Source of the DNA: Pseudomonadota bacterium
GTDB taxonomy: Bacteria > Myxococcota_A > UBA796 > CAJQPC01
Direction: 5' to 3'
Length of the DNA stretch: 64,000 nt
Assembly (NCBI GenBank): GCA_024228935.1
Contig: JAAESX010000158.1
Span: 16,812 to 80,811 of the forward strand
A program made the translations under genes and the position numbers. The notes beneath the pieces were generated by a model. That model did no database searches. It was not told the origin of the DNA and saw only the letters and a list, made by a program, of their open reading frames with translations. The first letter of the stretch is position 1. Every line of letters starts with the position of its first letter. Shown in pieces: positions 41,216-51,696 of the stretch.

Positions 41216-42211
41216 ATGGCTCTGTTGTGGCTCGGCGTACTCGCCGGCTGTACCGAGTACGACGTCATCGTGCACGACGGTGCGGACATCTTCTATCAGG
41301 ACCCTGCGTCCGCAGTCGACATCCTGCTGATCGTGGACGACAGCTGCTCGATGCAGCCGTACCAGAACGAGCTGTCGAAGAACTTCTCGCAGTTCATCAG
41401 CTTCTTCGTGGACGCCAACGTCGACTACCAGATCGGCGTCGTGACGACGGATGTGACCGCTGCGTCCGCCGGCCGACTCATCGACTCGCAGATCATCACG
41501 AACGACACCCCCGACGGAAACGCGGTCTTCGAGGACATCGTCCGCGTCGGCATCGACGGCTCGGGCAACGAGATGGGGCTCGAGGCCGCCTACCTGGCGC
41601 TCACCGAGCCTCGGCTGTCGACGAGCAACGCCGGCTTCCTTCGGGACGAGGCGATGCTCTCCATCATCTTCGTCAGCGACGAGGAAGACAGCTCGCCCCT
41701 GCCCACGTACGAGTACGTGCGGACGTTCAACGACATCAAGGGCGCGCGTGAGCGCGACGTCTTCAACGCCTCGGCGCTGGTCGTGACGGATGTCAGCTCG
41801 TGCGGGATGAACTCCGGCTCGAGCGAAGGCGACCGCTACATGGACGTCGCCGAGCGCACCGTCGGCATCACCGGCAACATCTGCGACGACAGCTTCGCGG
41901 ACGTCGTGACCGAGCTCTCGCTAAACGCCTCGCGCCTGAAGGACACGTTCTTCCTGTCCAGCGAGCCCGACGCGACCTCGCTCGAGGTCTCGGTCGATGG
42001 CGTCCTGATGCTCTGCGACGACGGCTCACACACGTTCGAGCGCGTCACCGACGAGTTCGGCGAAGACCGGCCGGCCATCGTGTTCAGCCGCGAGTGGATC
42101 CCCGAGCCCAGCTCGCAGATCGCCATTCGCTACTACTACGGAAACGGCGCCGTCGACGGCTACTGCGCCGACGGCGAAGAAGACGCCGGCACGACCGACA
42201 CCGGAGCCTGA
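41216..42211 (+). CDS. VWA-domain lipoprotein
   Basis: A 331-residue lipoprotein. Signal MALLWLGVLAGC with Cys12. The VWA domain starts at ~34: VDILLIVDDSCSMQPYQ contains MIDAS DxSxS (Asp41, Ser43, Ser45), followed by VDYQIGVVTTDV and SIIFVSDEEDSSP strands. A beta-rich C-terminal region ends in DAGTTDTGA. Such 'DDSCSM' VWA lipoproteins are frequent in Myxococcota, and their ligands are unknown. GGAGG lies nine bases before the ATG. A Cys-rich lipoprotein follows after 5 bp. Confidence 0.89.
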   Translation: MALLWLGVLAGCTEYDVIVHDGADIFYQDPASAVDILLIVDDSCSMQPYQNELSKNFSQFISFFVDANVDYQIGVVTTDVTAASAGRLIDSQIITNDTPDGNAVFEDIVRVGIDGSGNEMGLEAAYLALTEPRLSTSNAGFLRDEAMLSIIFVSDEEDSSPLPTYEYVRTFNDIKGARERDVFNASALVVTDVSSCGMNSGSSEGDRYMDVAERTVGITGNICDDSFADVVTELSLNASRLKDTFFLSSEPDATSLEVSVDGVLMLCDDGSHTFERVTDEFGEDRPAIVFSREWIPEPSSQIAIRYYYGNGAVDGYCADGEEDAGTTDTGA

Positions 42212-42216
42212 GTCCC

Positions 42217-42909
42217 ATGAGCTTCCTCTTTATCGCCCTGGCCTGTACCAGCGGCGGAAACGGCGAGTGCATCGACGACGGCAACTGTGCCGACGGCGAG
42301 GCGTGCGTCGAGGGCACCTGCATGGTCGTCGACTGCATGACCAGCGACGAGTGCGAGATCGGCGAGTTCTGTCACATCGGAACGCACACCTGCAAGCCGG
42401 GCTGCCACGAGGACAGTGACTGCCTCGCGGGCGAGCAGTGCAACCAGGGCGCGAACCAGTGTGAGCAGGCCGGCTGCCGGACCGCGGAGCTCGACTGCTA
42501 CGCCGGTCAGACCTGCGACCCGGTCAGTGGCCAGTGCACGGACGTCGGCGTCTGTGAGCAAGAGTGCCACGTATACAACCAGCCCAACTGCGGGCCTGGC
42601 CTGTGTCTGGCGTCCACCACGAACACCTGCCACACTGCAAACGACTGCGATGCGGGCGCTTCATGCGACGACTTCCTGACCTCGTCAAGCCCCTGTTCGC
42701 ACGTGTCACAGTGTCCGGAAGGCACGGATGAGTGCGATTGGCTCGGACAGTGCATCAGCAGCTATTGCCACATCGATTACTGCTACGATCCGTGCGATTC
42801 GGATGACGCGTGCCCGGCGGCGTTCACTTGTGTCGACTATGCGTCGTGGGGCTATGGCCCGACATGCGTTGGCGACTGTGGGTATCTCCAAGAGAATGGA
42901 CACCTCTAG
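42217..42909 (+). CDS. Cys-rich repeat lipoprotein
   Basis: A 230-residue lipoprotein with short signal MSFLFIALACTSGG (Cys10). The mature part has about 35 cysteines arranged in small disulfide modules such as CIDDGNCADGEACVEGTC, CMTSDECEIGEFCHIGTHTC and CHEDSDCLAGEQC, the pattern of myxobacterial Cys-rich repeats resembling EGF or Dickkopf knots. The last ~80 codons use more A/T at third positions than its neighbours. It follows the VWA gene by 5 bp and probably encodes a partner surface protein. Confidence 0.84.
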   Translation: MSFLFIALACTSGGNGECIDDGNCADGEACVEGTCMVVDCMTSDECEIGEFCHIGTHTCKPGCHEDSDCLAGEQCNQGANQCEQAGCRTAELDCYAGQTCDPVSGQCTDVGVCEQECHVYNQPNCGPGLCLASTTNTCHTANDCDAGASCDDFLTSSSPCSHVSQCPEGTDECDWLGQCISSYCHIDYCYDPCDSDDACPAAFTCVDYASWGYGPTCVGDCGYLQENGHL

Positions 42910-42930
42910 ACCAATGATGTAGCCCCACCT

Positions 42931-42952
42931 TGGCGGCCAGCTTCGGCCGCCA
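42931..42952. other. Intergenic hairpin before the RTX gene
   Basis: TGGCGGCC (42931-42938) and GGCCGCCA (42945-42952) form a perfect 8-bp stem with a 6-base loop, 22 bp after the Cys-rich gene stop. It has no T-run; it may be a weak terminator or an mRNA-stabilising element before the RTX gene. Confidence 0.4.
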
Positions 42953-42965
42953 GAAAAGGGGGGAG

Positions 42966-43881
42966 ATGAGCTGGCCCCCCATGGGGGTAGTCAAGCTGTT
43001 TAGTTTGGTCGCGACCGTTGGAGCGACGACCTGGGATGCTTCTGATTGTCAGACGGGGAATGCGCCGGCCGCGTACGTCAGCGGTGGATGCGATGCGGGG
43101 AACGGGAACGCGGTCTGCCAAGTGGTGCGCGTGGGCGAGGGGCCACCCTACGTCACTTCGGTCGTCTGCTACACGGATGCCAATGGTGGGACCTCCGACG
43201 CGGACATCTCGGTTACGACATCGTATTTCGAGCGATACACCATTTGGGGAGAGGACTCCTACGACCAGTCGAAGTTCTCCTGCTGCGTGAACGGAACCGA
43301 AGGAATCAGCCGTATCGACCTCAATGGCGGAGATGGCGACGACAACGTGACGGCCCACACCGAACTCGAGGGTTTCACCCCTTGGAATCTGAACATCTAC
43401 CTGTTCGGCGGAGATGGCGGCGACATCATGACGAGCAACTCCGTCGATGTCGGAAACTCGTTCGTGTCCGGCGACGCTGACGACGACATCATCTACCTCA
43501 GCGTTGGCTCTGGCGTCGACGCCGGCGCGGGTGACGACGAGATCTACGGAAGCAGCGCGGCTGACACAATCACGTGCGGTAGCGGGGCCGACTGGGTCGA
43601 CGCGGATGGGGGCAACGACACCGTACACGGAAACGCGGGCGCCGATGCAATCTTCGGCGGGTCGGGAGTCGACAACCTGTACGGCGACGATGGGATTGAC
43701 GCGGTGTGCGGCGGGCCAGGAAACGACACGATCTCAGGGGGCAATCAGGACGACGACGTTTGGGGGGGGCACGGGCGTGGACAGCGTCAACGGCAACACA
43801 TTCGGTGACGCTTGCAAGGGGGAGACGCAACTGTCGTGCGAATCGACGCTCACTTCCCGCCCGTCTGAATGCCCGAGCTGA
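42966..43881 (+). pseudogene. RTX (hemolysin-type calcium-binding repeat) protein gene with a frameshift in a G8 tract
   Basis: The frame from ATG 42966 encodes about ten glycine-aspartate nonapeptides: GGDGDDNVT, GAGDDEIYG, NAGADAIFG, GSGVDNLYG, GPGNDTISG. At G8 (43762-43769) it shifts out of frame and stops at 43808 after basic residues (RGQRQRQHIR). Removing one G restores TGVDSVNGNTFGDACKG and a natural end CESTLTSRPSECPS at 43881, giving 304 residues. The gene has visibly less G/C at third positions than its neighbours. It may be a pseudogene, a phase-variable gene or a sequencing error. The N-terminus is weakly hydrophobic; ATG 42981 is an alternative start. Confidence 0.8.
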
Positions 43882-43902
43882 GCTACCCAGGGTCGCTTCG
43901 GC

Positions 43903-44343
43903 TCAGACTCCGGTCGAGCCGAAGCCCCCTGCCCCACGCTCGGTCGCGTCGAGGTCCTGGACCTCGACGACGTCGGCCTGCACGACGGGCGCGATGACCA
44001 GCTGCGCGACGCGCTCGCCGCGCTCGATGGTGAACGGCTCGCGGCCCAGGTTCACCAGCAGCACCTTGAGCTCGCCTCGGTAGTCCGAGTCGATGGTGCC
44101 GGGTCCGTTCGTCACGGCGATGCCATGACGAAAGGCCAGGCCGGAGCGAGCCCGGACCTGGCCTTCGAAGCCCGCCTCGATGGCGATCCGCAGTCCGGTG
44201 GGGACGGCGGTTCGGTCACCTGGAGCGAGCGTCAGGGGCTCCACGACCGCGGCGCGCAGGTCCATGCCTGCGCTGCCGGCGGTCTGGTACGCGGGGAGGG
44301 CCAGGCCCAACCCGTGCGGGAGCCGCATGAAACGGAGCTTCAC
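43903..44343 (-). CDS. dut: Deoxyuridine 5'-triphosphate nucleotidohydrolase
   Basis: A 146-residue trimeric dUTPase converting dUTP to dUMP and PPi. All five motifs are visible: AGMDLRA, PGDRTAVPTGL, ARSGLAFRHGIAVTNGPG, GTIDSDYRGEL and the C-terminal GAGGFGSTG. The GTG start directly follows the pnp TAG, so dut is the last gene of the rpsO-pnp-dut group. It is convergent with the RTX gene. Confidence 0.96.
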   Translation of the reverse strand: MKLRFMRLPHGLGLALPAYQTAGSAGMDLRAAVVEPLTLAPGDRTAVPTGLRIAIEAGFEGQVRARSGLAFRHGIAVTNGPGTIDSDYRGELKVLLVNLGREPFTIERGERVAQLVIAPVVQADVVEVQDLDATERGAGGFGSTGV

Positions 44344-46458
<2,115 letters not shown>

Positions 46459-46675
46459 GGCGTTGGATTTCCTTGTAGGAATCCGTCGAGGTCCCAGCTC
46501 CCTCCGTTGACCTTCTCGGGTAGAGCGAGTCCAGCACAATTGCTGAAGGCGCTCAGCCCGCGGAGATGAACGGAGATGAGTCCGTTGACGGGATGTTGGG
46601 TGGCCGATGTTGGCCGGGTTTGAGCCCCCCGAAAGAGTCGGAGTGCTCGAAAGATCGGTGCGTATGTAATCGCAG

Positions 46676-46702
46676 AAAGGCCCTCCGGGAAGGAGAGCCT
46701 TT
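46676..46702 (-). terminator. Terminator or processing hairpin between rpsO and pnp
   Basis: An 11-bp stem AAAGGCTCTCC / GGAGGGCCTTT (one wobble) with a 5-base loop, four bases past the rpsO stop, followed on the minus strand by TCTGCGATTA. E. coli has a comparable rpsO terminator with read-through into pnp. The rest of the 248-bp rpsO-pnp spacer holds a CAGCA-N4-TGCTG palindrome (46532-46545). Confidence 0.75.
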
Positions 46703-46706
46703 CGAA

Positions 46707-46976
46707 TCAGCGACGCAGCCCGAGGCTGGCGATGAGCGCCTTGTAGCGGCCCTCGTCGCGACCCTTCAGGTAGCGGAGCAGGCGGCGACGCTGTCCGACC
46801 AGACGGAGAAGACCACGACGGCTGTGGTGGTCCTTCTTGTGGGTCTGGAAGTGCTCGGTGAGCTGGACGATGCGCTTCGTGAGAAGCGCGACCTGGACCT
46901 CGGGGGAACCGGTGTCGCCTTCGTGGGTAGCGTGCTCGCCGATGACGGCGGCCTTTTCGCTGCGGTGCAGAGCCAT
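46707..46976 (-). CDS. rpsO: 30S ribosomal protein S15
   Basis: An 89-residue S15 of normal length that binds the central domain of 16S rRNA early in assembly. GDTGSPEVQVALLTKRI, HFQTHKKDHHSRRGLL and LVGQRRRLLRYLK are diagnostic. GGAGAG precedes the ATG. Upstream, TTGGGC-N17-TACAGG on the minus strand is a possible promoter. Standard order truB-rpsO-pnp. Confidence 0.97.
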   Translation of the reverse strand: MALHRSEKAAVIGEHATHEGDTGSPEVQVALLTKRIVQLTEHFQTHKKDHHSRRGLLRLVGQRRRLLRYLKGRDEGRYKALIASLGLRR

Positions 46977-47087
46977 GTGGGTCTCTCCTGGCCCTGTTCG
47001 GGCCTGTAGTCGGCTTGTTCAGCGGGCCCAAGGACATGGCGACCTGGGTGCCGGACGAGCCGGTTGCGGCGCCCAAGTACCTCGGCG

Positions 47088-48023
47088 TCAGTTGGTCGGC
47101 AAGCCCCGAAGGATGCGAGAACGACCCGCCGTCGCCTCGCAGATCGCCTGGAGCTCGCCGTCCGCGAGCGCTGTGAAGACACCGGCCTCGACGGGGGCTG
47201 GCGGAGCGTGCCCATTGGCCAGCCGTCGGGCCTCGTCCTCGGTGCACGCGTGGGACGGCAGCGCGCCGAAGGCCTGGGGCAGCGTGACGAGGTGAGCGCG
47301 AGCGAGCTCCTGCGCCGGCTCCCGAGGTCCCCAGGTCAGCCGCTCGTCGCGTCGCCCGCGGAAGGCACGCTGCCAGTCCGACTGTCCGGTCAGCGCCTGA
47401 GCGAAGTCCGACAGCGGCACGCCACCCTCGAACGGGCCTGAGCGGAGACGCCGTAACTGATTGAGATGACCGACAGTTCCGAGCAGTCGCGCGATGTCCT
47501 CGCCGAGCACCCGGACATACGTCCCCTTCGAGCTGCGGACCCGGAAGCGTACCTCGGGCCCCACCGACAGCACCTCCAACTCGTGCACCGTGATGGGTCG
47601 AGCCGCCGCCTGTTTCTCGATGCCGGCGCGGGCGTACTCGTACATCCGCTTGCCGTCGACCTTGACCGCCGAGTAGGCCGGAGGCGCCTGCATCTGCTCG
47701 CCGACCAGGGATGCCAGCGCCGCCTGGACATCGCCAAGGGCCAGGTCCGGCACGTCGGCGGTCTGGATGGCCTCGCCCTCGAGGTCGCCGGTGTCCGTCT
47801 GCGTTCCGAGCGCGAGCGTGGCCTCGTAGACCTTCTCGCCCTCGTCGAGGAACTGGATGAACCGGGTCGCGTGCCCGATGGCCAGCGGCAGCACCCCCGT
47901 CGCGAACGGATCCAGCGTGCCGGTGTGACCGACCTTCTTGATGCGCAGCGCCGCTCGGACCAGACCCACGCAGTCGTGCGAGGTCAGCCCCGCCGGCTTG
48001 TCGAGGACCAGGAAGCCGTTCAC
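47088..48023 (-). CDS. truB: tRNA pseudouridine(55) synthase TruB
   Basis: A 311-residue TruB that makes pseudouridine 55 in the T-loop of tRNAs. MNGFLVLDKPAGLTSHDCV and the catalytic block KVGHTGTLDPFATGVLPLA with its Asp are clear, as are PPAYSAVKVDGKRMYEYAR and CSKGTYIR-like SSKGTYVRVLGEDIA. The GTG start overlaps the rbfA stop (GTGA). Confidence 0.96.
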   Translation of the reverse strand: MNGFLVLDKPAGLTSHDCVGLVRAALRIKKVGHTGTLDPFATGVLPLAIGHATRFIQFLDEGEKVYEATLALGTQTDTGDLEGEAIQTADVPDLALGDVQAALASLVGEQMQAPPAYSAVKVDGKRMYEYARAGIEKQAAARPITVHELEVLSVGPEVRFRVRSSKGTYVRVLGEDIARLLGTVGHLNQLRRLRSGPFEGGVPLSDFAQALTGQSDWQRAFRGRRDERLTWGPREPAQELARAHLVTLPQAFGALPSHACTEDEARRLANGHAPPAPVEAGVFTALADGELQAICEATAGRSRILRGLPTN

Positions 48024-48442
48024 TCCTCGCCCGCGTCCTCGGACGACTCCTCGGTCCCGGGCTCCGCCTCCTCGGCCAGCTCGGCGTCACGAGCAGCTCG
48101 CTCGGCCTCCATGCGACCGAGCATCGACGTCATCTCGACGGCGCCGCTGGTGTGCTCGTCCGTGCGGAACTCGATCTGGGGAGCGTGGCGCAGCTTCAGC
48201 GCCCGACCGACCCGACCGCGCAGGAAGCCCGCGGCGCTCTGGAGCCCCTTGAGCATCGCCTTGTGGTCGCCTTGGCCGCCCAGGCTCGTCACGAAGACGC
48301 GGGCGTGACCCAGATCCCCGCTCACCTGGACGTGCGTGATCGACACGAACCCCACGCGGGGGTCCTTGATCTCGTTGCGGATGAGGCCAGCCAGCTCACG
48401 ATGGATGAGCTCGGACAGGCGCTGGGGACGGACACCCTTCAC
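48020..48442 (-). CDS. rbfA: 30S ribosome-binding factor RbfA
   Basis: A 140-residue RbfA, a late 30S maturation and cold-adaptation factor. RPQRLSELIHRELAGLIRNE and KDPRVGFVSITHVQVSGDL are the family blocks, and the KH-like fold ends at about 115. A Glu-rich tail follows. The GTG at 48442 is chosen because GGAGG lies five bases upstream; the longer open frame has no signal. nusA and infB, the usual upstream neighbours, are not here; a lipoprotein gene is. Confidence 0.92.
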   Translation of the reverse strand: MKGVRPQRLSELIHRELAGLIRNEIKDPRVGFVSITHVQVSGDLGHARVFVTSLGGQGDHKAMLKGLQSAAGFLRGRVGRALKLRHAPQIEFRTDEHTSGAVEMTSMLGRMEAERAARDAELAEEAEPGTEESSEDAGEE

Positions 48443-48536
48443 GGGGACCTCCAAGAGAGAGACCCGCAGATACCCACACCGGACGGGCCGGACAAGGTGG
48501 CCCCCCCAAGCGATGCGGAGCGAGCGCAACGGCAAC

Positions 48537-49598
48537 TCAGAGCGAGAGGATGATCTCCTCGAGCATCTTGTCCATGTCGCCGGTGGTCTGCCGCTCGTTG
48601 TGGAACGAGGTGTAGATCATGTTTCCGCCGTTCGGCTTGATGCGGACGGCGAGCGGGACATCGCGGAGCGTTCCGGAGCTCCAGGTGTTCCAGTCGAAGT
48701 ACTTGACGTCACCCGTGAGCAGGTCGGTCGCCGAGCTGTCGCTGGACTCCATGATGGCCCAGGAGGCCAGGTCGTAGTTGATGCTGGCGGTGTTCTTGCC
48801 GAGCACCGTCTGCATGTTGGCGTCCTTGACGGCGGCGGTGACCGTCTCGGCCTCGCCTGCATACGCCGAGCCCGAGATGTTGTCGTCGCCGTAGAAGTCG
48901 ACGGCGTCGGGGAACGCGACCTCGAAGGCGTAGTAGCTCCAGTCCGACGTGTAGACCGAGCCGCCGCTGGTGACGTACTCCTTGATGTTCGCCGCGATCT
49001 CGCTCTTGCTGTTGACCCAGTTGTCGTTCATGCCGCAGTTCAAGAAGATGATGTCGTACTGCTTCATGCGGTCGACATCCTTCAGGAAGTTCACATGCTG
49101 GCTGCCCGAGACGCCCTGGGTGAGCTCGTAGTCGACGCTCATGCGGTCGAGGACGTCCTCGATGGAGTCGTACGCACCCGTGACGACCATGATCTCCGGC
49201 GGCAGGAGGCACTCGGGGTCGGGGATTTCATACATGCCGCCGTTGAGCGTCACCTCGAACTCGGTCGCGAAGCTCCCCTTCTCGACGTGGACCGTCCAGG
49301 TGCCGGCGGGCAGGCCCGTCAACTGGAAGCGGCCGTCCACGTCGGTGGTGTCCTCGGAGCGGACCTCGCCCGTGTCGATCCAGACGATGGCGCCGACGAC
49401 CCAGTCGCCGCCGCTCGGGTCGCAGATGCGTCCCGTCACGCCCGCGTCGTAGTCGGGGTTGTCGGGCTCGCCGGTGTCGTTCGGGTCGGGCTCGCCGGTG
49501 TCGCTGTGCACCGACGAGTCGAACTCGTTGGCGGTGACGTCATCGAGCTGATGGAGCTCGGTGTCCATGCAGGCGACGGAAAGAAGAAGCAAGCTCAT
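48537..49598 (-). CDS. Lipoprotein with CnaB-like and ThuA/GAT-like domains
   Basis: A 353-residue lipoprotein. Short signal MSLLLLSVACMDTE (Cys10), then an acidic linker with two DTGEPD repeats. Residues ~65-130 resemble a carboxypeptidase regulatory-like beta domain (TTDVDGRFQLTGLPAGTWTV). The C-terminal ~220 residues resemble a ThuA/type-1 glutamine amidotransferase-like Rossmann fold (EIMVVTGAYDSIEDVLDRM, QYDIIFLNCGMNDNW, EYVTSGGSVYTSDWSYYAFE). No clear catalytic Cys-His pair is evident, so it is probably a binding domain. GGAGG lies before the ATG. Confidence 0.83.
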   Translation of the reverse strand: MSLLLLSVACMDTELHQLDDVTANEFDSSVHSDTGEPDPNDTGEPDNPDYDAGVTGRICDPSGGDWVVGAIVWIDTGEVRSEDTTDVDGRFQLTGLPAGTWTVHVEKGSFATEFEVTLNGGMYEIPDPECLLPPEIMVVTGAYDSIEDVLDRMSVDYELTQGVSGSQHVNFLKDVDRMKQYDIIFLNCGMNDNWVNSKSEIAANIKEYVTSGGSVYTSDWSYYAFEVAFPDAVDFYGDDNISGSAYAGEAETVTAAVKDANMQTVLGKNTASINYDLASWAIMESSDSSATDLLTGDVKYFDWNTWSSGTLRDVPLAVRIKPNGGNMIYTSFHNERQTTGDMDKMLEEIILSL

Positions 49599-49659
49599 GG
49601 GAACCTCCGACGGACGACACCTGTATGGAAACCCCAACACCTCCGCAAGTGGAAAAGCC

Positions 49660-50892
49660 CTACCAGAGGCTGGAAATCACGTCGCCGTCCCAGAATCGGG
49701 GGTCCGAGATGGCCGCAATCTGCTCGGCCAGCCCCGCATCGACGCCCTCGATCTCGAACTCGGACAGCGCCGCGACCGCCCGCACCACGCTGGCCTGGGC
49801 CGTCGGAGCCTTCACCACCATCACGGCGAGCAGGCCCGACCCGATGCTCCCCTCGCGCAGGTGGGTGTGCACGTCGACGCCGTCGGGTGGACGGAAGCGC
49901 GTGAGCACACCGCGGTCCTCGGTCCGGATGCGAATCCCCAGCGCCGTGCCCGAGGGCTCCAGATCATCGACCGTCCAGCCGATGCCGTCCCCCTGGGCCA
50001 TCCGCAGCTGGACCTCGGCCAGTCGCAAGCCGTGGACCGCTTCGTTCAGGAGCGTGCCCACCTGGAGCCGCGGGCGCAGGCCGATGCAGTGGGCGCCGCC
50101 AGCGTCGTCGACCAGGAAGCTGACCGAGCCAACGCCCTGGAAGTGCACGGCCTCGGCCAGCGTCACCGCAGCGTCCTCCACCGCAGCCGTGAGGTCCGCC
50201 GAGATGAGCGCCGGGAAACGGTCGACGGAGAGCCGCCCCTTGTGCCGGAGCGCTCTCTCCCGCACGCCGAGCGGGACGACGGCCCCCTCCTCGTCACCTA
50301 CGAAGGTCACGACGACGTGGCGGGCCCGCTCGATGTGGGACTCGATCCACACGCTCTGCCCGCTGTGGATGCGCTCGCGGACGAGCACGCCGAGCTCGGT
50401 GTCGTTGCAGGCGAGCTGGGCGTTGAGGCCCCAGGCATCCTTGACCCACAGGGGGTATCCCAGCCGACGGACCGGCTCCTCGAGCTCGGACAGGTTGAAG
50501 ATGCGACCCGAGCCCGGGATGACAGGGATTCCGGCAGCGACGGCGATCTCGCGTGTGGTCCAGCGGTCGGCGAGAGCCGAGATCTGCTCGGCGAGCGGCC
50601 CGATGTAGCCGACGTGTCCAGCGGTGCAGGCCCGGACCAGGTCCGGCTGCTCGGCCATGGCGCCCACACCCGGGTGGATGGCCTCACACCCCGAGTCGTG
50701 GGCGGCCGAGACCAGGTCCTCGGGCCGCTCCATGGGCGGCACGATGGCGTTGAAGTCCGCGTCGTCCTCGTAGGCCGGCTCGACCTCGAGGCCGATGTCG
50801 ACGGACACCGTCTCGGCACCCGATGCGCGCAGGCTGCGGTGGAGGTGCCCGGCCATCGGGCCGCGCTCGACAATCAGGATGCGTGGGTTCAT
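49660..50892 (-). CDS. Biotin carboxylase-like ATP-grasp protein lacking key catalytic residues
   Basis: A 410-residue protein that aligns with the biotin carboxylase subunit: RILIVERGPMAGHLHRSL, EAIHPGVGAMAEQPDLV, GIPVIPGSG, RRLGYPLWVKDAWG and VGSVSFLVDDAGG in order. However, the glycine-rich ATP loop after Lys151 is AWGLNAQL, the first metal Glu (GTVEF) is Ser258, and the (E/D)xNxRxQVEH block reads GLRPRLQVGT. Carboxylation is therefore doubtful. No biotin carrier or carboxyltransferase gene is nearby. Its ATG overlaps the stop of the crotonase (ATGA). Confidence 0.82.
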   Translation of the reverse strand: MNPRILIVERGPMAGHLHRSLRASGAETVSVDIGLEVEPAYEDDADFNAIVPPMERPEDLVSAAHDSGCEAIHPGVGAMAEQPDLVRACTAGHVGYIGPLAEQISALADRWTTREIAVAAGIPVIPGSGRIFNLSELEEPVRRLGYPLWVKDAWGLNAQLACNDTELGVLVRERIHSGQSVWIESHIERARHVVVTFVGDEEGAVVPLGVRERALRHKGRLSVDRFPALISADLTAAVEDAAVTLAEAVHFQGVGSVSFLVDDAGGAHCIGLRPRLQVGTLLNEAVHGLRLAEVQLRMAQGDGIGWTVDDLEPSGTALGIRIRTEDRGVLTRFRPPDGVDVHTHLREGSIGSGLLAVMVVKAPTAQASVVRAVAALSEFEIEGVDAGLAEQIAAISDPRFWDGDVISSLW

Positions 50893-51662
50893 CGTCCCTT
50901 CCAGACGGGGGCGCGCTTCTGCAGGAACGCCCCGACGCCCTCGGCGGCGTCCTCGGCCAGCAGGTTCGCTTCGAGTTGTTCGTGCAAGTAGGCCAGCGCC
51001 AGCGAGAGCGGCAGATCCTCGGCCCGGAAGAAGGCGTCCTTGCCGAGACGCAGGATGGCGGGACTGTGGGCTGCGACCCGTCCGGCGAGCTCATGTGCGG
51101 CAGACAGCGCTTCACCGGCCTCGCTCACGCGGTTGGCGATGTTCCATGCCACCGCCTCGTCGGCTGTGATGCGGCGTCCCGTGTAGATCATCTCGGACAG
51201 CCGCTTCCTGGGCACATTCCGGGTCAGCTCGGCCAGGATGATCATGGGGAAGAGGCCCAGACGGATTTCCGGCGTGCCCAGCCGAGCGCCGGGATCCAGC
51301 ACCACCATGTCGCAGGCCATCGCCAGGCCGAAACCGCCGCCGAGCGCGTCGCCGTTGACCGCGGCGATGACGGGACGGCCGCAGGTGTGGAGCCGCTCGA
51401 GCAGCTCGGCGAACCGAGCGCGCTTGCGACGGGCGGCCAGCACGCCTCCGTCGGCCATCATCCCGCCGGCCAGATCGCCGCCGGCACAGAATGCCTTCCC
51501 CTCGCCCGTCAGGACCGCACAGGCGACGTCGTCATCCGCGGCCAGGCGGTCCAGCGCGGCGAACAGATCGTCGACCAGCTCGGCGGACAGGGCGTTGCGG
51601 CGCTCCGGCCGTGAGAGCGTCAGGGTGGCGACCCCGTCGTTCGAGGCGTACAGGACGGGCAT
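50889..51662 (-). CDS. Enoyl-CoA hydratase/isomerase family protein
   Basis: A 257-residue crotonase-fold protein. LSRPERRNALSAELVDDLFAAL and GEGKAFCAGGDLAGG give the CoA-binding and oxyanion-hole blocks; AVNGDALGGGFGLAMACDMVV follows. The usual first catalytic Glu (GGGxE) is replaced by Gly, while the second (TPEIRLGLFP) is kept, so the reaction may differ from enoyl hydration. GGAG precedes the ATG. It is coupled to the biotin carboxylase-like gene, suggesting an acyl-CoA pathway such as leucine or propionyl-type metabolism; not provable from this window. Confidence 0.9.
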   Translation of the reverse strand: MPVLYASNDGVATLTLSRPERRNALSAELVDDLFAALDRLAADDDVACAVLTGEGKAFCAGGDLAGGMMADGGVLAARRKRARFAELLERLHTCGRPVIAAVNGDALGGGFGLAMACDMVVLDPGARLGTPEIRLGLFPMIILAELTRNVPRKRLSEMIYTGRRITADEAVAWNIANRVSEAGEALSAAHELAGRVAAHSPAILRLGKDAFFRAEDLPLSLALAYLHEQLEANLLAEDAAEGVGAFLQKRAPVWKGR

Positions 51663-51696
51663 CGGAACTCCTTCGAGCGCGGCGAGGATAGCAACG

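Noticed and set aside
43544..43830. Small minus-strand frames inside the RTX gene
   Set aside because: They mirror the Gly/Asp repeats as Pro/Ser/Ala runs and have no ribosome-binding site.
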